Shown here piece by piece: positions 18,128 to 26,941 of a stretch of 64,000 bases of DNA. Every line of letters begins with the position of its first letter. Position 1 is the first letter of the stretch. Location of the stretch: the NCBI RefSeq assembly GCF_024508665.1, contig NZ_JANINP010000006.1, forward strand, positions 496,001 through 560,000, given 5' to 3'. Origin of the DNA: Sphingomonas sp. (GTDB taxonomy: Bacteria; Pseudomonadota; Alphaproteobacteria; Sphingomonadales; Sphingomonadaceae). Position numbers and translations under genes: made by a program. The notes below the pieces were generated by a model. The model saw nothing but the letters and a program-made list of their open reading frames with translations, ran no database searches and was not told the origin of the DNA.

Positions 18128-20887
18128 TTAGAAAAACACCTTCCTAACACTCAACCGGATCGTGCGACCCATCGGGTCGAGATAATCGGGCTGATAGCTG
18201 ATCGGCGTGTTGCCGTTGGCGTCGCGGACGCGCTGGCGCGAATCGAGGACGTTGTTGACGGCCAGCGTCACCCGCATGCCCGCTGCCCAAGGGTTCTTCT
18301 TGAGGAACTTGAGCTGCTGGGTGAGGTCGGCGAAGAAGCGCAGGTTGATCGTCCCCAGGCTCGAAAAGTCGAGCGGATTGGGGTTGCCCGCCGTGCCGCC
18401 CAGCACATGCGTGCCGCTCTGCCAATCGGCCGACAGCCGGACGCCGAGGCCGTTATTGGAATAGCCGCCCTGCGCCTCGAGTTCGTGGCGCGACTGGCCG
18501 CCCGACCCGATCGCCCCGCCATTGAGCAGGTCGATCACCGGCAAGGTCGGCGAAATCTCGACCCGGTCGGTGAAATGCCAGGTGTGGTAGAAGGCGAATT
18601 GGAGCCGCCCGCCGCCGCCGCCGAACGCGCCGCGTCCGCCGCGCCCCCCGCCGCCACGGAACCCGCCGCCGCCAAAACCACCGCCGCCGACGCGTCCGCC
18701 GCCCGGACGGTCGCCGCCGGGTGCACCGTCCTGCGGCGGGGTATTGTTCGCGTTGGGCGCGCTGCCGTTAGCAGGCGGCGTGCCGGCGGCGTTCGGATTG
18801 TTGCCATCGCCTTGAGGCCGTTCGCCGAAGCGGCGGCCATTGGGCAGGCGCAGGCCCTGAAACGGATTGGGGCCGGTGCCGGCGCGGAAGGCCTCGACCT
18901 GCTTCTGCAGCTTCGACTTGATAGGCTTCGAGATGTTGAAGCCCCAGCGCAATTCTGAGCGGTCGGTGCGCGCGAAATTGACCGCGCGCGTATCGATCGC
19001 GGTCAGGTCGCCGTCGGCATCGCGCGTGAAGCGGTCGGGAAAGGCGGCCTCGACCGCCGCCGTCGCCGCCGGGAAGCCGGCGATCGCGTTGCGCACGCTC
19101 GACTTCACGTAATTGGCGGTCAGCGTGAAGTCGGTCTTTTCCCATGGTTTCAGGGTCAGCCCGATCTTCAGCGTATGCTTGCTGTCGGCCTTGAGGAAGG
19201 GATTGCCGCCGGTCGTGCTGGTGACGCTGACGGTCTCGCCTTTGACATAGTCGAACACCCGGACATTCGGCGTCACGACGGTGGGGTTGGCGAGTTGCGC
19301 GGCAGACGGAGCATCGTCCTGGTCGGTCACCGAGGCGATGAAGCGCACACCCTGGATCGGCTGCCAATTGGCGCCGTAACCGCGCGTGGTCAGCGTGCCG
19401 AAATCCGACAATTGGTGGACCGCGATATTGCCGTTGAGTGACAGGTCGCCGACGAACGCCAGCACGTGTTTCGACTTGCTCGCGATCGGCACGTCGAGAT
19501 TGATCTGGCCCGAGGCTTCGTTGCGCGTGGTCGATCCGCTGGTGCTGACCAGCGCGTTCTGCGGGTTCAGCCGGTAGGACTGGCTGTCGAGGCTCGATAG
19601 CGATCCGCCGACGCGGATTGCGGTCGAGATGTCGCCGGCGGGCAACTTGAGCAGCTTGCCATTGACCAGCGCGTCGACGCCGCCGCTATTGGATGTCGAT
19701 TGCCCCCGATTGGCCGGTGCGATCGAGTAATCGAGCGGATTGATCGGCCCGAGCGGATTGAACGTCGGATCGCCGGCATCGAGCCGGGCCTGAAGGGCGC
19801 TGACGTCGAACCCCGTCTCGCTGAACGTCTCACTGTCGACGCGATCGTAATTAGCGGTCAGCGACCAGCGCCATTGCGTCCCGAACTGGCCGTTGAAGCC
19901 GGTGCCGAGATGGTAGGTCAGCGCCGAATTGCGCTGCTTGAGTGGGTCATAGCCAGTGGGAACGCGATTGATGTCGACATCGTCAGCGGACGTAGAGAAC
20001 GGGTTGCCCGCGGGCAGCGTCAGGTCGAGCGTAGGCAGGCCCTGCGCACCGGTCGATTCGGTGTACTGGAACGTGCCGTTGATCGTCGCATTCACTTTGC
20101 CCAGCGGCCGGGCATAGACGAGGTTGGTCTGGAAATTGCGGCTTGACGACAACAGGGTACGATAGGGCCGCTGATCAAAGCCCGGATTGAGATCGATCGT
20201 TCCCGGTACCACCGGCCTCGTCACCGGCGGCAGGATGTCGCGCTCATTCTCATAGAGCGGCGAACTGTCGGTATAGCCGGCATGCAGACTGAACCGATTG
20301 TTGCGGCGGATCGTGACGATGTCGCCGGTCACCGACGGCGTGTTGCGGCCACCCTCGGTCGCAACCTGGCCCCCAAGCTCGGTAGTGATCGACTTGAAGC
20401 GCTGGCGAAGGACGATGTTCACGACCTTCTGATCAGCCGAATAGCCGTATTTGAGCGCGACTTCCTCGGGCAGGATGTCGACGCGTGCGATCGCCTCGGT
20501 CGGCAGATCGCGGATTTCAGCGAAGCTCGAAATGCGGCGGCCATTGAGCAGCACAACGGGGGCGCCACCCGACCCACGGTCGCTGCGGATCTGCGGCGCG
20601 AGTTCGGTCAACAAGTCGCTGATGCTGTTGACGCCGTAGGAGCGGACATCGGCCGGCCCGAGCGACTGTTCGGGCGGAATATCGCCGACCACCGCGCCGG
20701 GCAGGCTGCGCGACCCGGTGACGACGATGTCGTTTTCCTCTGGACCGTCGTCCTCCGATTGTGGCGCGGATGCCGGCTTCGACTGCGGGGGGGCGGGGGT
20801 CGGCGCGGGCGGAGGGACGGTTTGGGCATGGAGCGCGACGGGCGCACTGCCGGCAAGCAACAGGACAAGACTGATCGAACGACGCAT
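18128..20887 (-). CDS. TonB-dependent receptor with Gly/Arg/Pro-rich insertion
   Basis: Signal peptide, plug domain (DIVVTGSRSLPG...LNGRRISSFAEIRDLPTEAIARVDILPEEVALKYGY), C-terminal aromatic residues VRKVFF. Confidence 0.93.
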   Translation of the reverse strand: MRRSISLVLLLAGSAPVALHAQTVPPPAPTPAPPQSKPASAPQSEDDGPEENDIVVTGSRSLPGAVVGDIPPEQSLGPADVRSYGVNSISDLLTELAPQIRSDRGSGGAPVVLLNGRRISSFAEIRDLPTEAIARVDILPEEVALKYGYSADQKVVNIVLRQRFKSITTELGGQVATEGGRNTPSVTGDIVTIRRNNRFSLHAGYTDSSPLYENERDILPPVTRPVVPGTIDLNPGFDQRPYRTLLSSSRNFQTNLVYARPLGKVNATINGTFQYTESTGAQGLPTLDLTLPAGNPFSTSADDVDINRVPTGYDPLKQRNSALTYHLGTGFNGQFGTQWRWSLTANYDRVDSETFSETGFDVSALQARLDAGDPTFNPLGPINPLDYSIAPANRGQSTSNSGGVDALVNGKLLKLPAGDISTAIRVGGSLSSLDSQSYRLNPQNALVSTSGSTTRNEASGQINLDVPIASKSKHVLAFVGDLSLNGNIAVHQLSDFGTLTTRGYGANWQPIQGVRFIASVTDQDDAPSAAQLANPTVVTPNVRVFDYVKGETVSVTSTTGGNPFLKADSKHTLKIGLTLKPWEKTDFTLTANYVKSSVRNAIAGFPAATAAVEAAFPDRFTRDADGDLTAIDTRAVNFARTDRSELRWGFNISKPIKSKLQKQVEAFRAGTGPNPFQGLRLPNGRRFGERPQGDGNNPNAAGTPPANGSAPNANNTPPQDGAPGGDRPGGGRVGGGGFGGGGFRGGGGRGGRGAFGGGGGRLQFAFYHTWHFTDRVEISPTLPVIDLLNGGAIGSGGQSRHELEAQGGYSNNGLGVRLSADWQSGTHVLGGTAGNPNPLDFSSLGTINLRFFADLTQQLKFLKKNPWAAGMRVTLAVNNVLDSRQRVRDANGNTPISYQPDYLDPMGRTIRLSVRKVFF

Positions 20888-20997
20888 TTATTTTCCGCTA
20901 CTGGTCGGGAGCAACGCAGGCCACTACATTCGAATTGTCGCAGAAATGTGCCGTTTCGGTGCCTTCGTGGCGGCGGGACACATCCGAGGAGTGAGCG

Positions 20998-21513
20998 ATG
21001 CGGATCACCGTCAACGGTCAAGTGCGCGAAATAGAGGTGGACCCGCGAACTACCCTGCTCGATCTGTTGCGCGAGCATCTCGGCCTGACCGGCGCCAAGA
21101 AGGGATGCGATCACGGCCAATGCGGCGCGTGCACGGTGCTGGTCGACGGCCGACGTATCAATGCCTGTCTGAGCCTGGCGGTAATGCACGAAGGCGATGA
21201 GGTGGTGACGATCGAGGGCCTGGGCAGGGCGGACGAACTCAGCCCGTTGCAGGCGGCGTTCGTCCATCACGATGGCTTCCAATGCGGCTATTGCACGCCG
21301 GGACAAATCTGTTCGGCGACCGCCATGCTCGACGAAGTGGCTCGGGGCTGGCCGAGCCATGTCAGCGACGATCTCGACGATGTCGAGCTGAGCGATGCCG
21401 AAATCCGCGAGCGGATGAGCGGCAATATCTGCCGCTGCTCGGCCTATCCGACGATCGTCGCGGCGATCCGAGAAGTGGCGGATGCCGAGCGCCTGGCGGA
21501 GGCAGCGGAATGA
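20998..21513 (+). CDS. (2Fe-2S)-binding subunit, xanthine dehydrogenase/aldehyde oxidoreductase (PaoA type)
   Basis: [16 protein letters not shown] and [10 protein letters not shown]...[10 protein letters not shown] two [2Fe-2S] motifs. Confidence 0.95.
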   Translation: MRITVNGQVREIEVDPRTTLLDLLREHLGLTGAKKGCDHGQCGACTVLVDGRRINACLSLAVMHEGDEVVTIEGLGRADELSPLQAAFVHHDGFQCGYCTPGQICSATAMLDEVARGWPSHVSDDLDDVELSDAEIRERMSGNICRCSAYPTIVAAIREVADAERLAEAAE

Positions 21514-22484
21514 AGCCGTTCGAATATGCGCGGGCCGCGACCATCGAGGAGGCGCTGGCCGCGGGTGCCGGTGGCGGGCGCTACATCGCCGGAGGTACCA
21601 ATCTGGTCGACCTGATGAAATTGCAGGTCGAGACGCCAGAGAAACTGGTGGATATCAGTCGGCTGGCACTTGATAGCGTCGAGCAGACCGCTGACGGCGG
21701 CGTGCGGATCGGGGCGTTGGTGCCCAATAGCGATCTCGCCGCGCATCCGCTGATCCGCGTACAATATCCGATGCTGAGCCGGGCCCTGTTGGCAGGCGCG
21801 TCGGCGCAATTGCGCAACAAGGCGTCGGTCGCGGGCAATCTGCTGCAGCGAACGCGCTGCTATTATTTCTACGAGACCGCGGCGGCCTGCAACAAGCGCG
21901 AGCCCGGCAGCGGCTGTGATGCGATCGGCGGGTTCAACCGCATACACGCGGTTCTCGGCACCTCGGCGTCGTGCATCGCGACGCACCCGTCGGACATGGC
22001 GGTGGCCTTGCGGGCGCTCGACGCGGTCGTCGTGACAGCGTTGCCAGAGGGACGAGAACGACGGATCGCGCTCGGCGAGCTCTACCGCTTGCCGGGCGAC
22101 ACGCCGGAGATCGAGACGAACCTCAAGCCCGGCGAGATGATCGTTGCGATCGCATTGCCCGTTCCGCCGCCCGGGCGGCAACTGTATCGCAAGGTGCGCG
22201 ACCGCGCTTCCTACGCCTTCGCCCTGGTGTCGGTCGCGGCGGCGGTGGCGGTCGAGGATGGTGTGATCAGCTCGGCCCGGCTGGCGTTCGGCGGGCTCGC
22301 GCCGATGCCGTGGCGCAGCGCCGAGGTCGAAGCGGCGCTTGCCGGCCGGCCTGCAGGAACCGAGGCGTTCGAGGCGGCGGCCGATGCGTTGTTGAGTGAG
22401 GCGCGCGGCTACGGGCATAACGACTTCAAGATCGTGCTCGCGCGGCGCACACTGATTGCGTGCTTACGCGACCTTACGGCGTAG
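21510..22484 (+). CDS. FAD-binding subunit, xanthine dehydrogenase/aldehyde oxidoreductase (PaoB type)
   Basis: [48 protein letters not shown] Cys insertion as in PaoB-like proteins. Confidence 0.94.
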   Translation: MKPFEYARAATIEEALAAGAGGGRYIAGGTNLVDLMKLQVETPEKLVDISRLALDSVEQTADGGVRIGALVPNSDLAAHPLIRVQYPMLSRALLAGASAQLRNKASVAGNLLQRTRCYYFYETAAACNKREPGSGCDAIGGFNRIHAVLGTSASCIATHPSDMAVALRALDAVVVTALPEGRERRIALGELYRLPGDTPEIETNLKPGEMIVAIALPVPPPGRQLYRKVRDRASYAFALVSVAAAVAVEDGVISSARLAFGGLAPMPWRSAEVEAALAGRPAGTEAFEAAADALLSEARGYGHNDFKIVLARRTLIACLRDLTA

Positions 22485-22812
22485 CGGGCTGGTTGGTCGC
22501 GGCCATCTCGACCGGCTGACGGCCTTTCCAGTCGATGCGCTCGGCGGTTTTCCACGCCGCGTGGAGCTTGGCGTGACCTAGGCCAAAGCCGACCCGATCG
22601 GCGGTTTCGGCCCAGGATTCGCCAATTGCGGCCAGCCGCACGTTGGTCGGTCCCGGCGGCAGGTCGTCGACCCAGCCGCTGATCGCGGCCGGGTTGAACA
22701 GGGCCAGCCCGAACGTTGCCATGACGACAATCGTGCAGGTCCATTGGAGCGTTGCATGGCCGTCATCGCCTTGGTCGGGAAGATCGGCAGGGAATTCGTA
22801 GAGGTCGGACAT
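22474..22812 (-). CDS. small hypothetical membrane protein of the MBOAT/SGNH operon
   Basis: 112-aa intact ORF with one TM, just downstream of MBOAT gene; 3' end overlaps the convergent FAD subunit gene by 11 bp. Confidence 0.75.
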   Translation of the reverse strand: MSDLYEFPADLPDQGDDGHATLQWTCTIVVMATFGLALFNPAAISGWVDDLPPGPTNVRLAAIGESWAETADRVGFGLGHAKLHAAWKTAERIDWKGRQPVEMAATNQPATP

Positions 22813-22823
22813 GGTCGGCTGCC

Positions 22824-24230
22824 TCAGAAGCGGAAGTAGATGAAGGGCGCGACTCCTTCGAAGCGCATCGCGTCGACCACCAGCATCGCCACGACCAGGG
22901 CGCCAGCGAACGCGGGAGCGGGCAGCGCGCGGAGGCGTTGGGCGAGGCGCGTCATCGAATCCCAGCGTAGCGCGTGAACGGCGAGGCCGAACGCGATCAG
23001 CAGGACGGTCAGCGGCGTGACGGTGACCGCACCCGTGGCGGGCGCGAAAATTCCGTCGAGATAGGCAAGCGCGTCGCCGAAACTTGCGGCGCGGAAGAAG
23101 ATCCAGCCAAGTGTCACGACGTGGAACGTCAGTGCGACCTTCGCCCAATGCGGCAGGACGATGTCGCGAGTGCGCGGACTGGTCGTCCAGACTCGCTCGG
23201 CCACCAGCGCCGCGCCATGCAACCCGCCCCAGATCACGAAGGTCCAGGCGGCACCGTGCCACAACCCGCCGAGCAGCATCGTGATCATCAGATTGCGGTA
23301 GAGCCTGAACTTGCCGCCACGGCTGCCGCCCAGCGCCTCGATATAGAGGTAATCGCGTAGCCAGCGGGATAGGCTGATATGCCAGCGCCGCCAGAATTCC
23401 TGGAGCGATGCCGAGCGATACGGCCGGTCGAAATTGCGTGGGAAGCGATAGCCCAGCAAAGCGGCAATGCCGATCGCCATGTCCGAATAGGCCGAGAAAT
23501 CGCAATAGATCTGAACCGCATAACCATAGGCTGCAAGGATCAGGTCGAGCGAGCCATGCGCCGAGGGGGCCGAGAAGACCGGGTCGACGAACTGGGTCGC
23601 CAGTTCGGACGCGATCACCGCCTTCTTGAACAATCCCCACACGATCAGCAGCAGGCCCATCGACACCATGCCGCGATTGAGTTTCGGAGTTTGTTGGAAC
23701 TGGGGCACGAGATCGGCAGCACGGACGATCGGTCCGGCGACGAGGTGCGGGAAGAACGACATCAGCAGTAATATGTCGAGCAACCGCGCGGCGGGAACGC
23801 GCCCGCGATGCACGTCGACGACGTAGCTGATGCCCTGGAACGTGAAGAACGAGATGCCGACCGGCAGGATGACCTGCATCAGGGGGGCCCCCTGGCCGAT
23901 GCCGATCAGGCTGAGCAAGCTGCCCGCTTGCTGGGCGAAGAAGTCGAAATATTTGAAGAAGCCGAGCACCAGCAGGTTGGCCGCGACGCCGCCGATCAAC
24001 AGCGCTTTGCGGGCATCCGCATCGTCACTGCGTGCGATCAGCGCGGCGACGCCCCAATTGATCAGTGCCGAACCGATCAGCAGCGGCACGAAGCGCCAGT
24101 CCCAAGCGCCGTAGAATATCCAGCTGGCGACGAGCAGGAGCAATTTGCGCCATTCGTTCGATCGTGCGGCCCAGACGGCTGGGAAGACGACCAGGAAGAA
24201 CAGGCCAAAGGTCAGCGTCGGGAACAGCAT
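22824..24230 (-). CDS. MBOAT family O-acyltransferase (AlgI-like)
   Basis: ILPVGISFFTFQGISYVVDVHRG; LQEFWRRWHISLSRWLRDYLYI; LLGGLWHGAAWTFVIWGGLHG. Confidence 0.96.
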   Translation of the reverse strand: MLFPTLTFGLFFLVVFPAVWAARSNEWRKLLLLVASWIFYGAWDWRFVPLLIGSALINWGVAALIARSDDADARKALLIGGVAANLLVLGFFKYFDFFAQQAGSLLSLIGIGQGAPLMQVILPVGISFFTFQGISYVVDVHRGRVPAARLLDILLLMSFFPHLVAGPIVRAADLVPQFQQTPKLNRGMVSMGLLLIVWGLFKKAVIASELATQFVDPVFSAPSAHGSLDLILAAYGYAVQIYCDFSAYSDMAIGIAALLGYRFPRNFDRPYRSASLQEFWRRWHISLSRWLRDYLYIEALGGSRGGKFRLYRNLMITMLLGGLWHGAAWTFVIWGGLHGAALVAERVWTTSPRTRDIVLPHWAKVALTFHVVTLGWIFFRAASFGDALAYLDGIFAPATGAVTVTPLTVLLIAFGLAVHALRWDSMTRLAQRLRALPAPAFAGALVVAMLVVDAMRFEGVAPFIYFRF

Positions 24231-24234
24231 CGCG

Positions 24235-25476
24235 TCACTCGCTCATCGCTGCATCGAGATCGGCCTGGAGCCGGGCGGCGAGCGCCTGACCACCGGGCCA
24301 GCGGAAATGGACATGGTCGGGGCGCATCAGCGGGGGCGTTGCCGCGGTCCACGCCCGCGCTGCGCAGGGGCCGCCCATCGCTGCCTGCCAGTCCCAGAAT
24401 GCGATGCCGAGATCGCGCGCGACGTCGCGCTGCATGCCGCGCACCCGCCCGAGTGCCGGCGGCGCGATCAAAGGGGGCGTTACCGCGTCGGGGCAGCCGA
24501 GCAGCGCGCCCTCCGCATTGGCCTTGAGCGCTTGGTTACGGGTCAGCGCATCGGGTGCGCCGAGCATCAGCAATGGGACGCCGGGCGCCAGCGTGCGCAA
24601 CCGGTCGATCTGGGTGCGTAAACCCGTCTCGTATTCGCGCGGATCGAGGTGCGGCGAGAACCCCTCGTTGGTGCCGAATGCCAGCACGATCAAATCGGGT
24701 GCGTATGCGCGCAATTCCTCGGCGATCACGGCGTCGTCGGTGCGGCCGAAATGCCGCAGCTGCGCGCCGACCACGCCGAGATTGGACAGCGCCACGCCGC
24801 CTTGGTCACGAAAGGTTGCCCAGGAGGTGATCGTCGTGGGCCGATCACCGGCGGTCACGGTGACCGACGATTGCGGCGTAGCGCTGCGGAGCGTCGTGCA
24901 GCGCGGGGTCGGGACGGGAGCGTCGAGGGTGATGCTTTGGTCTGCTCCGCCGAGCCGCACGGTCAGCGTCGCATCATTGGGGCCAGCCATCGCGCACAGT
25001 ACGAAGCGGTCGAAATCCATTGCTGGGCTGTCGCTGGTCAGCCCGATCGTCGCGCCGGGCTGGAGCGAGGTCAGCGAATAGCTCGAAAGGCCAAGCGGCA
25101 CCGCCGCATATTCAGACCCCTTGCCGAAGCTCGCCGCGATCCGCCAGCCGGGCGACATCGTCGCGGTCACCCCATGGGTGATATAGCCGTCCCATGGCCG
25201 TCCGGCGGCGAGCACGCCGCGCCCGCCATTGCCGTAGCGCGCCTGGAGCAGGTCGCGCCACGCGCCGGTAAGCACATCGCCCGCGGTATGGCTGTCGCCG
25301 ATCTGGACGATATGCACCGGGCGCCTGCCGGGTGTCCGCGTGCTCGCCGCGTTGAGCTGCGCGAAAACCGGCCGGAGCGTCGCGAGATTGCATGTCTCGC
25401 GCCAGCAACTGTCGGCAATGGCCACGCCAGGCAGCAGGGCGAGGACAATAGCGAGGGGCGTGGCGAGCAGTCTCAC
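24235..25476 (-). CDS. SGNH/GDSL hydrolase family protein (GTG start inferred)
   Basis: Signal peptide; VHIVQIGDSHTAGDV block I; DLIVLAFGTNEGF block; DHVHF catalytic-like end; GTGA overlap with upstream gene. Confidence 0.85.
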   Translation of the reverse strand: MRLLATPLAIVLALLPGVAIADSCWRETCNLATLRPVFAQLNAASTRTPGRRPVHIVQIGDSHTAGDVLTGAWRDLLQARYGNGGRGVLAAGRPWDGYITHGVTATMSPGWRIAASFGKGSEYAAVPLGLSSYSLTSLQPGATIGLTSDSPAMDFDRFVLCAMAGPNDATLTVRLGGADQSITLDAPVPTPRCTTLRSATPQSSVTVTAGDRPTTITSWATFRDQGGVALSNLGVVGAQLRHFGRTDDAVIAEELRAYAPDLIVLAFGTNEGFSPHLDPREYETGLRTQIDRLRTLAPGVPLLMLGAPDALTRNQALKANAEGALLGCPDAVTPPLIAPPALGRVRGMQRDVARDLGIAFWDWQAAMGGPCAARAWTAATPPLMRPDHVHFRWPGGQALAARLQADLDAAMSE

Positions 25477-26381
25477 CGCGCAATCTCGGGCGCAGAGGCG
25501 GGAGTCGCATCGATCGCGCGCGTTGCATCGACATAGTCGCGGATCCGCGCTGCGAGCCCCTTGGTTATCCACAGATAGCCGGTCATCGACATATGCACGC
25601 CATCGCCCTCGCGAACGAGCGTGCGCTTGCCGGTCTTGGGGTCGGGCAGATAGGCGGCATATTGGCCGTTCCTGTCCGAGGCGAGCGGGCGCGTGTCGAT
25701 GAACGGCACGTCGAGCCTGGCCATCTCGCTGGCATAGAAATCGTTGATCGCGCCCATGTCGCTGTCGGTCTGCGCCTCGCGCATGCGCGGCAGGCCGACC
25801 CAATAGACCATGGCATGGTGGCGTCGGAGCAGGGCGATGAAGCGATCGATCCGCGTCGCGATCTGCGCCTTCCAGCGGTCGCCGAGCATCGGGCCATATT
25901 TGCCCTCGTCGGTGATGATGCCCTGGACGTCGTTGGCGCCGAACGAGACGACCGCGATGTCGATCGGATCGGCACCGATCTGCTCGGCGGTATGCGTCTC
26001 GATATTGAGCCGCTTGTAGCGCGTGAAGCCGGTTGCCGGCTGGCTATATTTGACGACCTCGAAGTTTGCGCGCGGCAATTGCCGCTGGAGCCCAGACCAG
26101 ACACCGTCGCCGTACGAATCGCCGAACACCGCGACGCGCACCGGGCGGCCTTGGCGCAAGGTAGCGATCAACTGTTTTTGCGGCACCGATCCGCATAAGC
26201 GCGCGGCGGCGACCTCAGGCGGCGCAGCGTTCATCTTGGCGGGAATTGCGCAAACCGAGGCTTTTACTGCGGACGTGCCAGAACCGGCGTGTCCAGCGAA
26301 GCCGAGACCTATGGCAGCCCCGGCGCACACGCCGAGGAGGAGGACCGCGGAGCGATCCAATATTATGAATGGCAATGGCAT
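25473..26381 (-). CDS. DUF459-like SGNH hydrolase
   Basis: VRVAVFGDSYGDGVWSGLQRQL; DIAVVSFGANDVQGI; REGDGVHMSMTGY. Confidence 0.85.
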   Translation of the reverse strand: MPLPFIILDRSAVLLLGVCAGAAIGLGFAGHAGSGTSAVKASVCAIPAKMNAAPPEVAAARLCGSVPQKQLIATLRQGRPVRVAVFGDSYGDGVWSGLQRQLPRANFEVVKYSQPATGFTRYKRLNIETHTAEQIGADPIDIAVVSFGANDVQGIITDEGKYGPMLGDRWKAQIATRIDRFIALLRRHHAMVYWVGLPRMREAQTDSDMGAINDFYASEMARLDVPFIDTRPLASDRNGQYAAYLPDPKTGKRTLVREGDGVHMSMTGYLWITKGLAARIRDYVDATRAIDATPASAPEIAR

Positions 26382-26565
26382 GGTGAACCCGTCAGTTCGA
26401 GTACGACGTCGAGATACGCCGAATCATTTCACCAATCAACAGTATTTAGCAAAAAATGTGTGGAGATTACTTCGTAGATGATTAGGCTATACTATACAGC
26501 TGCTAAAAGCTTTCCATCATTGTCGCAGGCTAAATGCCGTACCTGCGTATAAATGGCGGTCTATC

Positions 26566-26579
26566 GCCGATATATCGGC
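26566..26579. promoter_or_regulatory. 14-bp perfect palindrome in AT-rich divergent intergenic region
   Basis: GCCGATATATCGGC. Confidence 0.4.
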
Positions 26580-26941
26580 AAGAATCTGGTATCAGTATTC
26601 GACCGCATTACTATCTTCGTCGGTTTTCCGCTGTTTTACCCGCCTACTGGGGATTCTCGCGACTAAAACGTCGATCGTTTCACCAACGACATTTTGTCTC
26701 ACGAGCATTCGAGCGACGGGCTGAGCTAAAATGCCGGTGAACCGTTCTCCGTCCGCGACGAATCGAAAATTATTTTGGACGCGTTCGCATTTCTGGTCGA
26801 ATCGCGGCCACGAGTCGCATCCTCAACCGGCCGCGCGTCGGGTCGCCTCACGCATAGCTTAGCCACGCGTTTCGCCGAATTGTCGGGCTAGCCCGTGCGG
26901 GCCGGGCGCTGCTAGGCCGGTCATTGAGGAGCCGCTACGGG

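Noticed and set aside
26534-26740. 68-aa ORF in the AT-rich intergenic region
   Set aside because: No recognisable motif; codon usage does not resemble neighbours; better treated as regulatory DNA.
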